The notes: generated by a model from the letters alone, not told the origin. Counted from the first letter of the stretch, positions 1-5,365 are shown. The stretch is DNA of 5,421 bases from an uncultured Eggerthella sp. (GCA_902470405.1 CABRGJ010000083.1:1-5421); one strand, 5' to 3'. Translations and numbers: made by a program.

Positions 1-1
1 C

Positions 2-658
2 ATCGACTGGGTGATGCCTGAGATGGATGGCGTCGAGACGATCCGCCAGATCCGCGCGCGAGCGTCTGAAGATGTGCCTATCATCGTGATCTCTGCCTAT
101 GATTGGTCGGAGATCGAACATGAAGCGCGCGAGGCGGGTGCTGCGTACTTCGTGAGCAAGCCGCTCTTCAAGTCGCGGTTGACCCATCTGTTCGCGCAGA
201 TCGCGGGCGAAACTGCCCAGGAGAGCACCGACGATCTTGAGGTATTGACCGAGCAGGTCGATTTCACGGGCAAGCGTGCGCTCTTGGCAGAGGATAACGA
301 CCTGAATGCCGAAGTCGCTTGCGCGTTCCTTGGCATGACCGGCCTTGAGATCGAGCATGTTCTCAATGGCGAGGAGGCGGTGCGTGCGATCGAAGAGCAC
401 GAGCCTGGCTACTACGATTGCGTGTTCATGGATATGCAGATGCCTATCATGAATGGCCTGGATGCGACCAAGGCGATCCGTAAGCTCGAGCGCGAAGATA
501 CCGACTTCGATGCGCTGCCGATCTTCGCCATGACCGCCAACGCGTTCGTCGATGATGTGCGCAAGACGAAGGATGCGGGCATGAATGGGCATTTCGCCAA
601 GCCGCTCGACTTCGATCTGGTGATCAAGACCGTGTATTCATCCTTGCGCGATCGATAA
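2..658 (+). CDS. Hybrid sensor histidine kinase / response regulator, C-terminal part (partial, 5' end outside window)
   Basis: The reading frame is open from the window edge, so the ATG/GTG codons near base 11 are internal and this is the tail of a larger protein. Two receiver (REC) domains are seen. The first is cut: it starts at its phospho-acceptor Asp (codon 5-7, in IDWVMPEMDG), followed by the conserved Ser of VISAYD and the Lys of SKPLF. A short acidic linker follows, then a complete second REC with the acidic pair in LLAEDND, phospho-acceptor Asp at codon 431-433 (VFMDMQMP), Thr in AMTANAF and Lys in HFAKPLD. The protein ends just after the second REC, with no output or HPt domain. 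By family knowledge, hybrid kinases of this style carry sensor, HisKA and HATPase domains upstream and act in phosphorelays; those parts are not visible here. Both RECs keep the residues needed for phosphorylation. The signal sensed cannot be told. No convincing terminator follows the stop. Confidence 0.9.
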   Translation: MDWVMPEMDGVETIRQIRARASEDVPIIVISAYDWSEIEHEAREAGAAYFVSKPLFKSRLTHLFAQIAGETAQESTDDLEVLTEQVDFTGKRALLAEDNDLNAEVACAFLGMTGLEIEHVLNGEEAVRAIEEHEPGYYDCVFMDMQMPIMNGLDATKAIRKLEREDTDFDALPIFAMTANAFVDDVRKTKDAGMNGHFAKPLDFDLVIKTVYSSLRDR

Positions 659-751
659 GGCACGCGATAAAGCACATGGTCAATAAGACAAGGCGCGCGG
701 GCGATAAAGCCTTCGATCGATAAGGCCTTCGGCCAATAAGGCGCGCGGGCG
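649..751. repeat. Cluster of short direct repeats after the kinase stop codon
   Basis: A nine-base motif, consensus CGATAAGGC, occurs six times with small changes, starting at 653, 665, 681, 702, 718 and 734; a partial seventh (CGATAAGT) is at 802. Within the cluster are two longer exact direct repeats: CGATCGATAAGGC at 649-661 and 714-726, and AAGGCGCGCGGGCG at 690-703 and 738-751. The first copy contains the kinase stop codon. Parts can fold: AAGGC 690-694 with GCCTT 709-713, and AAGGCG 738-743 with CGCCTT 756-761, but no T-tract follows, so this is not a clear intrinsic terminator. The function is unknown; it may be a slippage-generated tandem array or a protein-binding array. Confidence 0.7.
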
Positions 752-807
752 TTTTCGCCTTCCTGACCGCACTTCAACAGATTGTTGACAGGCGTTTGGG
801 GCGATAA

Positions 808-834
808 GTGACGTTCTGAAGCTCACCCTATAAT
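808..834 (+). promoter_or_regulatory. Candidate promoter of the rubrerythrin gene
   Basis: A perfect TATAAT at 829-834 lies 38 bases before the rubrerythrin ATG, predicting a leader of about 30 bases. The -35 element is poor: GTGACG at 808-813 matches TTGACA at four of six bases with a short 15-base spacer. A perfect TTGACA at 785-790 is 38 bases away from the TATAAT and cannot pair with it. The placement before a single gene with a strong ribosome binding site supports the -10 call. Confidence 0.55.
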
Positions 835-872
835 TGTGGAACAGAAAGCAGTTTTGAGGGAAGGAGCTTTCA

Positions 873-1412
873 ATGGAACTCAAAGATTCTCAATCTTGGA
901 AGAATATGGAAACCGCACTCAACGCGGAGGCTCTTGCTTATGTGAAGTACGTCTTCTACGGTCAGCAGGCACGCAAGGATGGATACGTGCAGATCGCGAA
1001 CATCTTCAACGAGACCGCAGATAACGAACTGCATCATGCAAAACTGCTGTTCAAACGCCTGCATGATGGCGAAATCCCTCATGTACTCGAAGGACTGAAG
1101 GCTGCTGCTGGCTCCGAGCATTTCGAGGCTGACGATCAGTATCCCGAATTCGCAAAGGTGGCTCGTGCTGAAGGGTTCGAGGAGCTGGGCGATTTCTTCG
1201 ACGGCCTGGCAGCGATCGAAGCATCGCATGAGGAGCGCTACAACGTGCTCTCCGAGCGCATCAAGAACGATGAAGTCTTCAAGCGTGAAGAGGCTCAGGT
1301 TTGGTATTGTACCGTATGCGGCCATCTGCACATCGGCAAGGAAGCGCCTCTGAAATGCCCCATCTGCGATCATCCGCAGAGCCATTTCCAGATTCGCGCT
1401 TCGAACTACTAA
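873..1412 (+). CDS. rbr: Rubrerythrin (diiron peroxidase with rubredoxin-like tail)
   Basis: The 179-residue protein has the two-domain rubrerythrin plan. Residues 1-135 form a ferritin-like four-helix bundle with diiron ligands in the expected places: Glu19 in ALNAEA, Glu52 and His55 in ETADNELHHAK, Glu100 in ARAEGFEE, and Glu116/His119 in EASHEERY. Residues 143-175 are a rubredoxin-like iron site with Cys146/Cys149 (YCTVCG) and Cys162/Cys165 (KCPICD). By family knowledge these cytoplasmic enzymes reduce hydrogen peroxide to water, using electrons passed through the rubredoxin iron, and protect anaerobes from oxygen stress. The start is set by AAGGAG at 861-866, six bases before ATG. Length is slightly below the classical 191-residue form but all ligand positions are present. 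It looks monocistronic: own TATAAT box upstream and a strong terminator downstream. The natural electron donor is not encoded in the window. Confidence 0.95.
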   Translation: MELKDSQSWKNMETALNAEALAYVKYVFYGQQARKDGYVQIANIFNETADNELHHAKLLFKRLHDGEIPHVLEGLKAAAGSEHFEADDQYPEFAKVARAEGFEELGDFFDGLAAIEASHEERYNVLSERIKNDEVFKREEAQVWYCTVCGHLHIGKEAPLKCPICDHPQSHFQIRASNY

Positions 1413-1421
1413 GAATCACGG

Positions 1422-1437
1422 AACGCTCGGGCGTTTC
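1422..1437 (+). terminator. Weak hairpin just after rubrerythrin
   Basis: AACGC (1422-1426) and GCGTT (1431-1435) form a five-base-pair stem with loop TCGG, followed only by TC. It starts 10 bases after the stop codon. It could be a minor terminator or 3'-end stabiliser; the stronger terminator is at 1538-1566. Confidence 0.3.
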
Positions 1438-1466
1438 TCTGTCCAGGCGTTTTCCGTATTCGCGAT

Positions 1467-1500
1467 GCTCTGCCTTTCTATCTCGGCAGAGAGGCAGAGC
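1467..1500. repeat. Inverted repeat with two competing right arms
   Basis: GCTCTGCCT (1467-1475) is perfectly complementary to AGGCAGAGC (1492-1500), nine base pairs with a 16-base loop. The loop holds a second copy of the right arm: GGCAGAG at 1485-1491 can also pair with CTCTGCC at 1468-1474. Only one pairing can form at a time. It lies in the 3' untranslated region of rubrerythrin, before the main terminator. Confidence 0.6.
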
Positions 1501-1537
1501 GCAATAGGCGACCATCTCGGCTCGGTCGCACAAAAAT

Positions 1538-1566
1538 AAATCCCCGACTTTCGTCGGGGATTTTTT
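1538..1566. terminator. Bidirectional intrinsic terminator between convergent genes
   Basis: An eleven-base-pair perfect stem (AAATCCCCGAC at 1538-1548, complement at 1553-1563) closes a four-base loop TTTC, with a run of T to 1566 on the plus strand. Read on the minus strand the loop is GAAA and the stem is followed by TTTATTTTTG, so it works both ways. It ends plus-strand rubrerythrin transcription and minus-strand NlpC/P60 transcription, whose stop codon is only five bases away. Confidence 0.92.
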
Positions 1567-1568
1567 CG

Positions 1569-2150
1569 TTAACAAACACGTTTTGCAAATGTTGGATGGA
1601 AGTATTCCATGGATTGAATCCGAACACCCTTGCCGCTTCCTGCTGCATGGATGTAGGTGCCGTCTTCAACATAGATCCCTACGTGGTAGATGCCTGAACC
1701 GGATCCCCAAAAGAGCAGGTCTCCCGGCTGAAGCTCATCCATCGAAACGCTTTCACCGAGCGAAGCCTGTGCTGCTGCAGTGCGAGGAATCTCGATCCCT
1801 AATGCATTCCTAAAGCAATACTGGGTAAAACCCGAACAGTCGAATCCGCGAGGCGTCGTTCCGCCATAAGAATAAGGGCTGCCTTTGAGCGAGAGCGCCA
1901 TGTTGACCAAGTTATTCGCACTTGCCTGCTGCGCGAATGCTTCGCAGGTGTTCAAAATCGTCGAGTGGAGCTCTGTCTGATCGCTGATCAGAGTCTCGCT
2001 GACCAGCTCGGTCTGCAGCTCTGAGGTTGATTCTTCTGGGGCTTGCGGTTCGTTGTCTGCGAATGCGATGCCTGGCATCATGATCGTTACGGCAACTGCA
2101 ACTCCCAGAAGGGTTGGCAGCGCGATCTTGCGCAATACGTCTACTAACAA
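1569..2150 (-). CDS. Secreted NlpC/P60 family cell-wall peptidase
   Basis: The 193-residue protein begins with a Sec-type signal peptide: basic start (VLRK), hydrophobic core at residues 9-26 and a likely cleavage after AFA (residue 31), before DNEPQ. An acidic Ser/Thr/Glu-rich linker (32-70) leads to an NlpC/P60 domain (about 77-193). The catalytic Cys105 sits in the hallmark FDCSGF, His156 in YHVGIY, and the third polar residue is probably His168 in YIHAAGSG. By family knowledge such enzymes cut peptide stems of peptidoglycan, usually D-gamma-glutamyl to diamino-acid bonds, outside the membrane. No LysM, SH3 or other wall-binding domain is seen, so it is a minimal hydrolase; the linker may keep it loosely anchored. 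The start is TTG, chosen because AAGGA lies six bases upstream and the signal peptide begins there. The protein ends in Cys193. Upstream is a long, hairpin-rich gap that may regulate it. Confidence 0.93.
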   Translation of the reverse strand: MLVDVLRKIALPTLLGVAVAVTIMMPGIAFADNEPQAPEESTSELQTELVSETLISDQTELHSTILNTCEAFAQQASANNLVNMALSLKGSPYSYGGTTPRGFDCSGFTQYCFRNALGIEIPRTAAAQASLGESVSMDELQPGDLLFWGSGSGIYHVGIYVEDGTYIHAAGSGKGVRIQSMEYFHPTFAKRVC

Positions 2151-2313
2151 ATACTGTCCTTATAACAGGTTCGCGCACATGCGGGTCTTGCGAACAATAT
2201 GCATGACTGCGAATAGCCTCGATGCGTGAGCTTGCACGACTGATGCATGAACATGCACAGCGCTAAGACTCGCATGAGCGATTCGCGCTGCAGGCACTGC
2301 GTCCAAGAAGACC
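2151..2313 (-). promoter_or_regulatory. Candidate structured 5' leader of the NlpC/P60 gene
   Basis: If transcription starts near 2313 the leader is about 160 bases and contains several hairpins. The longest (2254-2296) pairs CAGCGC 2258-2263 with GCGCTG 2285-2290 and continues inward through GA/TC and TCGC/GCGA to a four-base loop at 2274-2277. An overlapping hairpin (2240-2260) pairs CTG with CAG and TGCAT 2244-2248 with ATGCA 2253-2257; it uses CAG 2258-2260, so it excludes the outer part of the first. Smaller ones are CGTG/CACG (2225-2238) and GTTCGC/GCGAAC (2169-2195), the last ending seven bases before the ribosome binding site. No consensus of a known riboswitch was found: I looked for the c-di-AMP (ydaO) class, which regulates NlpC/P60 genes in some actinobacteria, and its conserved blocks are absent. 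The regulatory role is inference. Confidence 0.4.
2157..2161 (-). promoter_or_regulatory. Ribosome binding site that decides the TTG start of the NlpC/P60 gene
   Basis: On the minus strand AAGGA is followed by six bases (CAGTAT) and then TTG at 2150-2148. No ATG or GTG in frame would give an intact signal peptide, so this site supports initiation at TTG. Confidence 0.7.
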
Positions 2314-2319
2314 GCTCGG

Positions 2320-2348
2320 ACGATACACACGAAGACAAAAGCGAGCAA
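2320..2348 (-). promoter_or_regulatory. Weak candidate promoter for the NlpC/P60 gene
   Basis: On the minus strand TTGCTC (2348-2343) is followed after exactly 17 bases by TATCGT (2325-2320). The -35 matches three of six consensus bases and the -10 four of six. Position and spacing are right, the match is modest, and an activator may be needed. Confidence 0.3.
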
Positions 2349-2354
2349 TCACTC

Positions 2355-2392
2355 GTTACGAAGTGTTTCGATTGCGCAAGGTGTTTCGTAAC
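2355..2392. promoter_or_regulatory. Inverted repeat, possible operator upstream of the NlpC/P60 promoter
   Basis: GTTACGAA (2355-2362) and TTCGTAAC (2385-2392) form a perfect eight-base inverted repeat around 22 bases. Inside, GTGTTTCG is directly repeated at 2363-2370 and 2381-2388. A near copy of the arm, TTCGTTAC, is at 2490-2497. The repeat lies seven bases upstream of the proposed -35 element, where an activator or repressor could bind. No known regulator consensus was recognised. Confidence 0.4.
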
Positions 2393-2400
2393 AGGTTGAT

Positions 2401-2433
2401 CAAATCAAAACGCGATGGTGGGATTCCATCGCG
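2401..2433 (-). terminator. Minus-strand intrinsic terminator-like hairpin
   Basis: CGCGATGG (2411-2418) and CCATCGCG (2426-2433) form a perfect eight-base-pair, GC-rich stem with a seven-base loop. On the minus strand it is followed by TTTTGATTTG. This fits a rho-independent terminator for minus-strand transcripts coming from mscL or from an unannotated transcript in 2434-2831. On the plus strand no T-tract follows. Confidence 0.5.
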
Positions 2434-2831
2434 CAAATTGCTGAACTATTCGCTATCAGGGCGGCGCCTGCGTGCTCTAGCCTACGTGCTTCGTTACCGA
2501 TCTGCAAGAAAACGCATTTTTCTCCATCTTTTCTTTGCGGCAAATTCGTTTAATCTTCATGCGATTCTTGCAAGAATTTCACAAAATCAGGCTCATTTTG
2601 GGCATTTGGTGCAAAAAGCGCTAGATGTTGTGGGGCGCTCTCAAGAAGGGCACAAACGCCCTCATTTGGCCGAAACGGGCTGTTCGGGACCGTGAACGGC
2701 GAGTTCATCACAAAGCCACCACATTCGAAATGCTCGTATCTTGTGCATAGGCGCGATGAGCGGAATGCCGACCTCGGACATACCTGCGGGATTCGGAAGC
2801 TGATCTTCAGGCATGAATCACAAGCACGACT
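2434..2831. other. Gene-free stretch downstream of mscL
   Basis: I see no believable protein gene here on either strand. Bases about 2500-2620 are clearly richer in A+T than the flanks. The longest open frame (plus 2363-2695) starts at GTG with no ribosome binding site, is rich in Arg/His/Leu and has no recognisable domain. A very short minus-strand frame (MRFLADR) follows GGAG but is too small to judge. Small hairpins exist: AGGGC/GCCCT at 2647-2662 and TGAAC/GTTCA at 2693-2707. No tRNA, RNase P, SRP or tmRNA signature was found. It may be a long 3' untranslated region of mscL, an unknown small RNA or gene decay. Confidence 0.5.
2564..2577. promoter_or_regulatory. Perfect 14-bp palindrome, possible regulator site
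   Basis: ATTCTTGCAAGAAT is a perfect palindrome without a spacer, inside the A+T-rich part of the gap. Its right half TGCAAGAA recurs at 2503-2510. This is the size and symmetry of a dimeric regulator's binding site, but no target gene start is adjacent. Confidence 0.4.
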
Positions 2832-3308
2832 CTACGCTTCGATAACCTCGACCGTTGGCTCTGCAGGTGCGGGAAGTTCTGCTGCACAATGCGGGCAGCG
2901 CGTTGCGCCTTCGTTCACTTCCTCAAGACAGAACGGGCAGGTCGGCTCTTTCGTGATGACCTCGTCGCCGTTCTTATTGAACTTCTTGCTGATCGTGCCA
3001 CCTGCATTCTTCAGCTTGTTCAAACCTTTAATGAGCATGAATACTACCCAAGCGATGATGAGGAAGTTGATGATAGCGCTGATGAACGAGCCGAAATCGA
3101 TGCCGTTTTCCGTGCCGTCTACTGGGATCGTGAGGTTCGAGACGCCTGCGCCGTTGCCTCCAGTGATGAGGACGATGAAGGGCTGGATGAGATCGCTGAC
3201 AAAAGAGGTGACGATAGCGGTGAAGGCTGCGCCGATGATGATACCGACCGCCATATCCATGACATTACCGCGGTTGATAAACTCTTTGAATTCACTCAAG
3301 ATCTTCAT
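2832..3308 (-). CDS. mscL: Large-conductance mechanosensitive channel MscL with C-terminal zinc ribbon
   Basis: The 158-residue protein opens with the hallmark MscL N-terminus (FKEFINRGNVMDMAVGIIIG). An amphipathic helix (1-13), TM1 (about 15-44), a periplasmic-type loop (45-70, Gly/Asn-rich, then TENGIDFGSF) and TM2 (about 72-95) follow. By family knowledge it forms a homopentamer in the plasma membrane and opens under high membrane tension to release solutes during osmotic downshock. Instead of the usual short C-terminal helical bundle, a linker (96-120) leads to Cys124/Cys127 (CPFC) and Cys138/Cys141 (CPHC), a treble-clef-like zinc ribbon on the cytoplasmic side, then a Pro/Ala/Glu tail. 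The ATG start is preceded by AAAGGTGA at 3315-3322, six bases away. It lies 113 bases downstream of the PAP2 gene on the same strand; co-transcription is possible. No clear promoter of its own was recognised. Confidence 0.95.
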   Translation of the reverse strand: MKILSEFKEFINRGNVMDMAVGIIIGAAFTAIVTSFVSDLIQPFIVLITGGNGAGVSNLTIPVDGTENGIDFGSFISAIINFLIIAWVVFMLIKGLNKLKNAGGTISKKFNKNGDEVITKEPTCPFCLEEVNEGATRCPHCAAELPAPAEPTVEVIEA

Positions 3309-3366
3309 GCTTGTTCACCTTTATTCTCTACTCGGACAAAACTTCGCCATTTGAGCATAGCAAGCA

Positions 3367-3389
3367 GGCGATCGAGTATCGCGATCGTC
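3367..3389. repeat. Inverted repeat in the PAP2-mscL gap
   Basis: CGATCG at 3369-3374 and 3382-3387, each itself a palindrome, are separated by seven bases and can pair; one more G-C pair is possible further out (3367 with 3389). No T-tract follows on the minus strand, so it is not a terminator for the phosphatase gene. It could be an operator or an mRNA hairpin. Confidence 0.35.
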
Positions 3390-3421
3390 CTAGATGTTGT
3401 TTCCATTCGGGAACTTGGTCG

Positions 3422-5326
3422 TTATTTTTGACGCGCGCCTGCGGTGTAAAGCGCACCTGCGAAGGCGAGCCACGCACCTGCGAGCAACCAGCCGCCCAGC
3501 ACATCGCTTGGCCAATGTACGCCTACATAGATGCGCGAGAGTCCTATGAAGATGGCAAGGACAACAAGGATGATGCCAGGAGCCATGGCTACGTTTCGTG
3601 AAATACCGCGCGCATAGAGTGCGCGGAAGATGAGCAGCCCAACAAGACCGAAGATCACCAAAGAGCAGAAACTGTGCGCCGAGGGAAACGAAAAGGACAA
3701 TGGGAGCGGAACGAGCGTTTCGTCACCTGGACGCGGAACTGCGAAAATGAGCTTCAACGCTTGGATACAGATAATGGCCAGGAGCGTATTCGTGATGAAA
3801 TAAGCAAGGCTATCCCATTTCCCTCCTATATAGAGGATTCCGCAGACGAGTAGACAAATGCCTGCCATGGGAAGAAAATCCCCGATGGTGGTGAGCGTGA
3901 TGACGAAAGCATCAAGCGGGCCGCGCGTCTGCTGAACCATCGTGTTGATCGTCAGGTTGAACGAATCGACGATCGGAAGCGAATCTACAACAGCGAGCGA
4001 GAGCAATGCAAAGAGGAGCATGAACATGATGACCGGCGCGTAGACCTTGCGCCATGCTACGCCGCCTTTCAGCTTGCCGAAGCTGCGGAATGCCTGCTTG
4101 AGCGAGGGGCTTTTCAGGTAGGTGCGCGTGATGCGCTCAGGCGGAGTTTTCAGCTCCGGCTGCGGTTCTTGCGCACGAGTTTGAGGCTTGTTCTTTGTGC
4201 GCTGCTGTGGTGCTTGCTGATCGGCACGATGCTCTTTTTGTGCTGGCGTTTGCGGATCGGCATGACGCTCTTTGCGTGGTGTTTCACGCGCACTGCGCTG
4301 TGTGGATTGAGCTTCTTCGCGAGCCTGGCGTCTGGAGGGTGTCGCTTCTTTGGCGACCGGCGTGTTTACCGAGGTCTTGGCAGGTGCGGGAACTTGACGT
4401 TTCTCTACAGACTGCTGCTGTTCAGGTGTGCTTTCTGCCAGGGTCGGCTCGGGCGCGACTTCTTCTAGAGACGACTCGAACGCGTCAGCTTCATCGACTT
4501 TATCGGCCTGATCGGCCTGCTCATCTTGCTCGCTCTGAGCGCCTTGTTCGCTATCGTCGTCTTGGTCGTCGAAGACATCGAGGTCGTTAAAGTCGCTCGC
4601 AGCAGGATCATCGACTGCAACAAGCTCATCGACCTGTTCTTCGATGGGATCCTCTGTTTCATCTGCGAATTCCATATCGAGCTCACGGCTGAGCTCGTCC
4701 ACATACCCATCGATGCTTTCGAGCTTGGGCTTTTTCTTCGGGGGCTCAGGCTTGCTAACTTCTGGCATGCTCGTTTTTGACATGCCATCAGCAGACTCAG
4801 ACGATTCATCGTGCTCCTGAGCTGCAGGTTCTTTCGCGTTTTCCTCTGGGGCGGTTTCCTCTTGTGTAGCTGGCACTTGCACGACTGGAAACTCTTCTGT
4901 CGTGAGTTCTTCCGCAGCTGGCTCTTGCGTAGCAGCTTTATCGGCGTCGGTTGATTCCTTCGCGGTTTCCTCTGGGACGATTTCCTCTTGCGCCACGGGT
5001 TCTTCCGTGACGGGCTTTTCGTCTGAGATGATGTCTTTTGAAGCTGGCTCATCTTCGGTGCTCGCGTCCGCGTCAAAAGAGAGCTGTCGCGAGGAGCGAC
5101 GGCGTGCTCTTTGCCCTTGTCCCTTCTCGTTCGAAGGTGCCTGTCTGGATTCTTGGGCGGCAGGCTCTTGATCCGCAAGGTCTTGCTCGGTAGCCTCTTG
5201 CTCGGGAGATTCTTGGGCGGCAAGATCTTCTGCGGCGAATTCTTCCGCTACAGATTCTTGATCTTGCAATTCTTCGGCTGTCTGCGGCTCTTCTGCAAGA
5301 TTGTCTTGTGGAGTGTTGTCAGGCAT
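3422..5326 (-). CDS. PAP2-family membrane phosphatase with long charged low-complexity N-terminal region
   Basis: Residues 429-630 are a six-helix PAP2 (type 2 phosphatidic acid phosphatase) membrane domain with all three catalytic motifs: Lys525 to Arg532-Pro533 (KLIFAVPRP), PSAH at 548-551 with His551, and Ser597-Arg598, His604, Asp608 ([12 protein letters not shown]). By family knowledge it removes phosphate from lipid phosphates such as phosphatidate or undecaprenyl diphosphate at the outer face of the membrane; the substrate cannot be told from sequence. Typical bacterial members are about 200-250 residues, so residues 1-425 are an extra, presumably cytoplasmic region. It is highly acidic and Ala/Gln/Pro-rich to about 300, with a basic patch at 72-80 (QRARRRSSR), then Arg/Lys/Gln/Pro-rich from 309 to 425. 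A short helix-like segment ([15 protein letters not shown], 202-216) interrupts the disorder. ATG is the only plausible in-frame start; its ribosome binding site is weak (GCGGAT). No clear terminator lies before mscL. Confidence 0.9.
   Translation of the reverse strand: MPDNTPQDNLAEEPQTAEELQDQESVAEEFAAEDLAAQESPEQEATEQDLADQEPAAQESRQAPSNEKGQGQRARRRSSRQLSFDADASTEDEPASKDIISDEKPVTEEPVAQEEIVPEETAKESTDADKAATQEPAAEELTTEEFPVVQVPATQEETAPEENAKEPAAQEHDESSESADGMSKTSMPEVSKPEPPKKKPKLESIDGYVDELSRELDMEFADETEDPIEEQVDELVAVDDPAASDFNDLDVFDDQDDDSEQGAQSEQDEQADQADKVDEADAFESSLEEVAPEPTLAESTPEQQQSVEKRQVPAPAKTSVNTPVAKEATPSRRQAREEAQSTQRSARETPRKERHADPQTPAQKEHRADQQAPQQRTKNKPQTRAQEPQPELKTPPERITRTYLKSPSLKQAFRSFGKLKGGVAWRKVYAPVIMFMLLFALLSLAVVDSLPIVDSFNLTINTMVQQTRGPLDAFVITLTTIGDFLPMAGICLLVCGILYIGGKWDSLAYFITNTLLAIICIQALKLIFAVPRPGDETLVPLPLSFSFPSAHSFCSLVIFGLVGLLIFRALYARGISRNVAMAPGIILVVLAIFIGLSRIYVGVHWPSDVLGGWLLAGAWLAFAGALYTAGARQK
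4219..4273. repeat. 36-base tandem repeat in the basic tail region of the PAP2 gene
   Basis: GATCGGCACGATGCTCTTT at 4219-4237 recurs with two changes at 4255-4273. The offset of 36 bases keeps the frame and encodes a twelve-residue repeat around KERHADPQ / KEHRADQQ (residues 352-371). Confidence 0.6.
4831..4996. repeat. 126-base-offset internal duplication in the PAP2 gene
   Basis: A segment at 4831-4870 matches 4957-4996; the first 34 bases differ at four places. The offset of 126 bases is 42 codons, so the frame is kept. In protein it gives [15 protein letters not shown] (111-125) and [16 protein letters not shown] (152-167), part of the acidic N-terminal region. Confidence 0.65.
5148..5222. 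repeat. Exact 15-base repeat near the 5' end of the PAP2 gene
   Basis: GATTCTTGGGCGGCA is found at 5148-5162 and 5208-5222, 60 bases apart and in frame. It encodes AAQES twice (residues 36-40 and 56-60), a recurring phrase of the acidic region. Confidence 0.65.
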
Positions 5327-5365
5327 GCACGATCCGCTCGGATAGCTGGACTTTTGTTCCTCTCT

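Noticed and set aside
785..790. Perfect TTGACA as the -35 of the rubrerythrin promoter
   Set aside because: It is 38 bases from the TATAAT box, far beyond the usable 15-20 base spacing, and has no good -10 at the right distance.
826..842. PerR-type box over the rubrerythrin -10 region
   Set aside because: Only the left half resembles the TTATAATNATTATAA consensus; the right half does not match, so the similarity is probably just the TATAAT box.
870..1385. 171-codon minus-strand open frame opposite rubrerythrin
   Set aside because: Antisense shadow; the plus frame has all rubrerythrin ligands and a strong ribosome binding site.
2151..2320. c-di-AMP (ydaO) riboswitch upstream of the NlpC/P60 gene
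   Set aside because: Known to control such genes in some actinobacteria, but the conserved blocks of that class are not present.
2144..2348. Two overlapping minus-strand frames of about 62-64 codons upstream of the NlpC/P60 gene
   Set aside because: They lie in the hairpin-rich leader, are Cys/Arg-rich without domain or ribosome binding site, and one runs into the NlpC/P60 start.
2363..2695. 110-codon plus-strand open frame in the gap
   Set aside because: GTG start inside an inverted repeat, no ribosome binding site, Arg/His-rich composition and no recognisable domain; more likely a chance frame.
2692..3354. 220-codon plus-strand open frame opposite mscL
   Set aside because: Antisense shadow of the clear MscL coding frame, with no ribosome binding site or family resemblance.
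4720..4740. Nuclear-localisation-like PPKKKPKL motif in the PAP2 tail
   Set aside because: Chance resemblance in a bacterial membrane protein; a plain basic cluster is the simpler reading.
4465..5223. 252-codon minus-strand open frame within the PAP2 gene
   Set aside because: A different frame of the repetitive tail region; Ser/Lys/Arg-rich product without a domain. The PAP2 frame is continuous with the catalytic domain.
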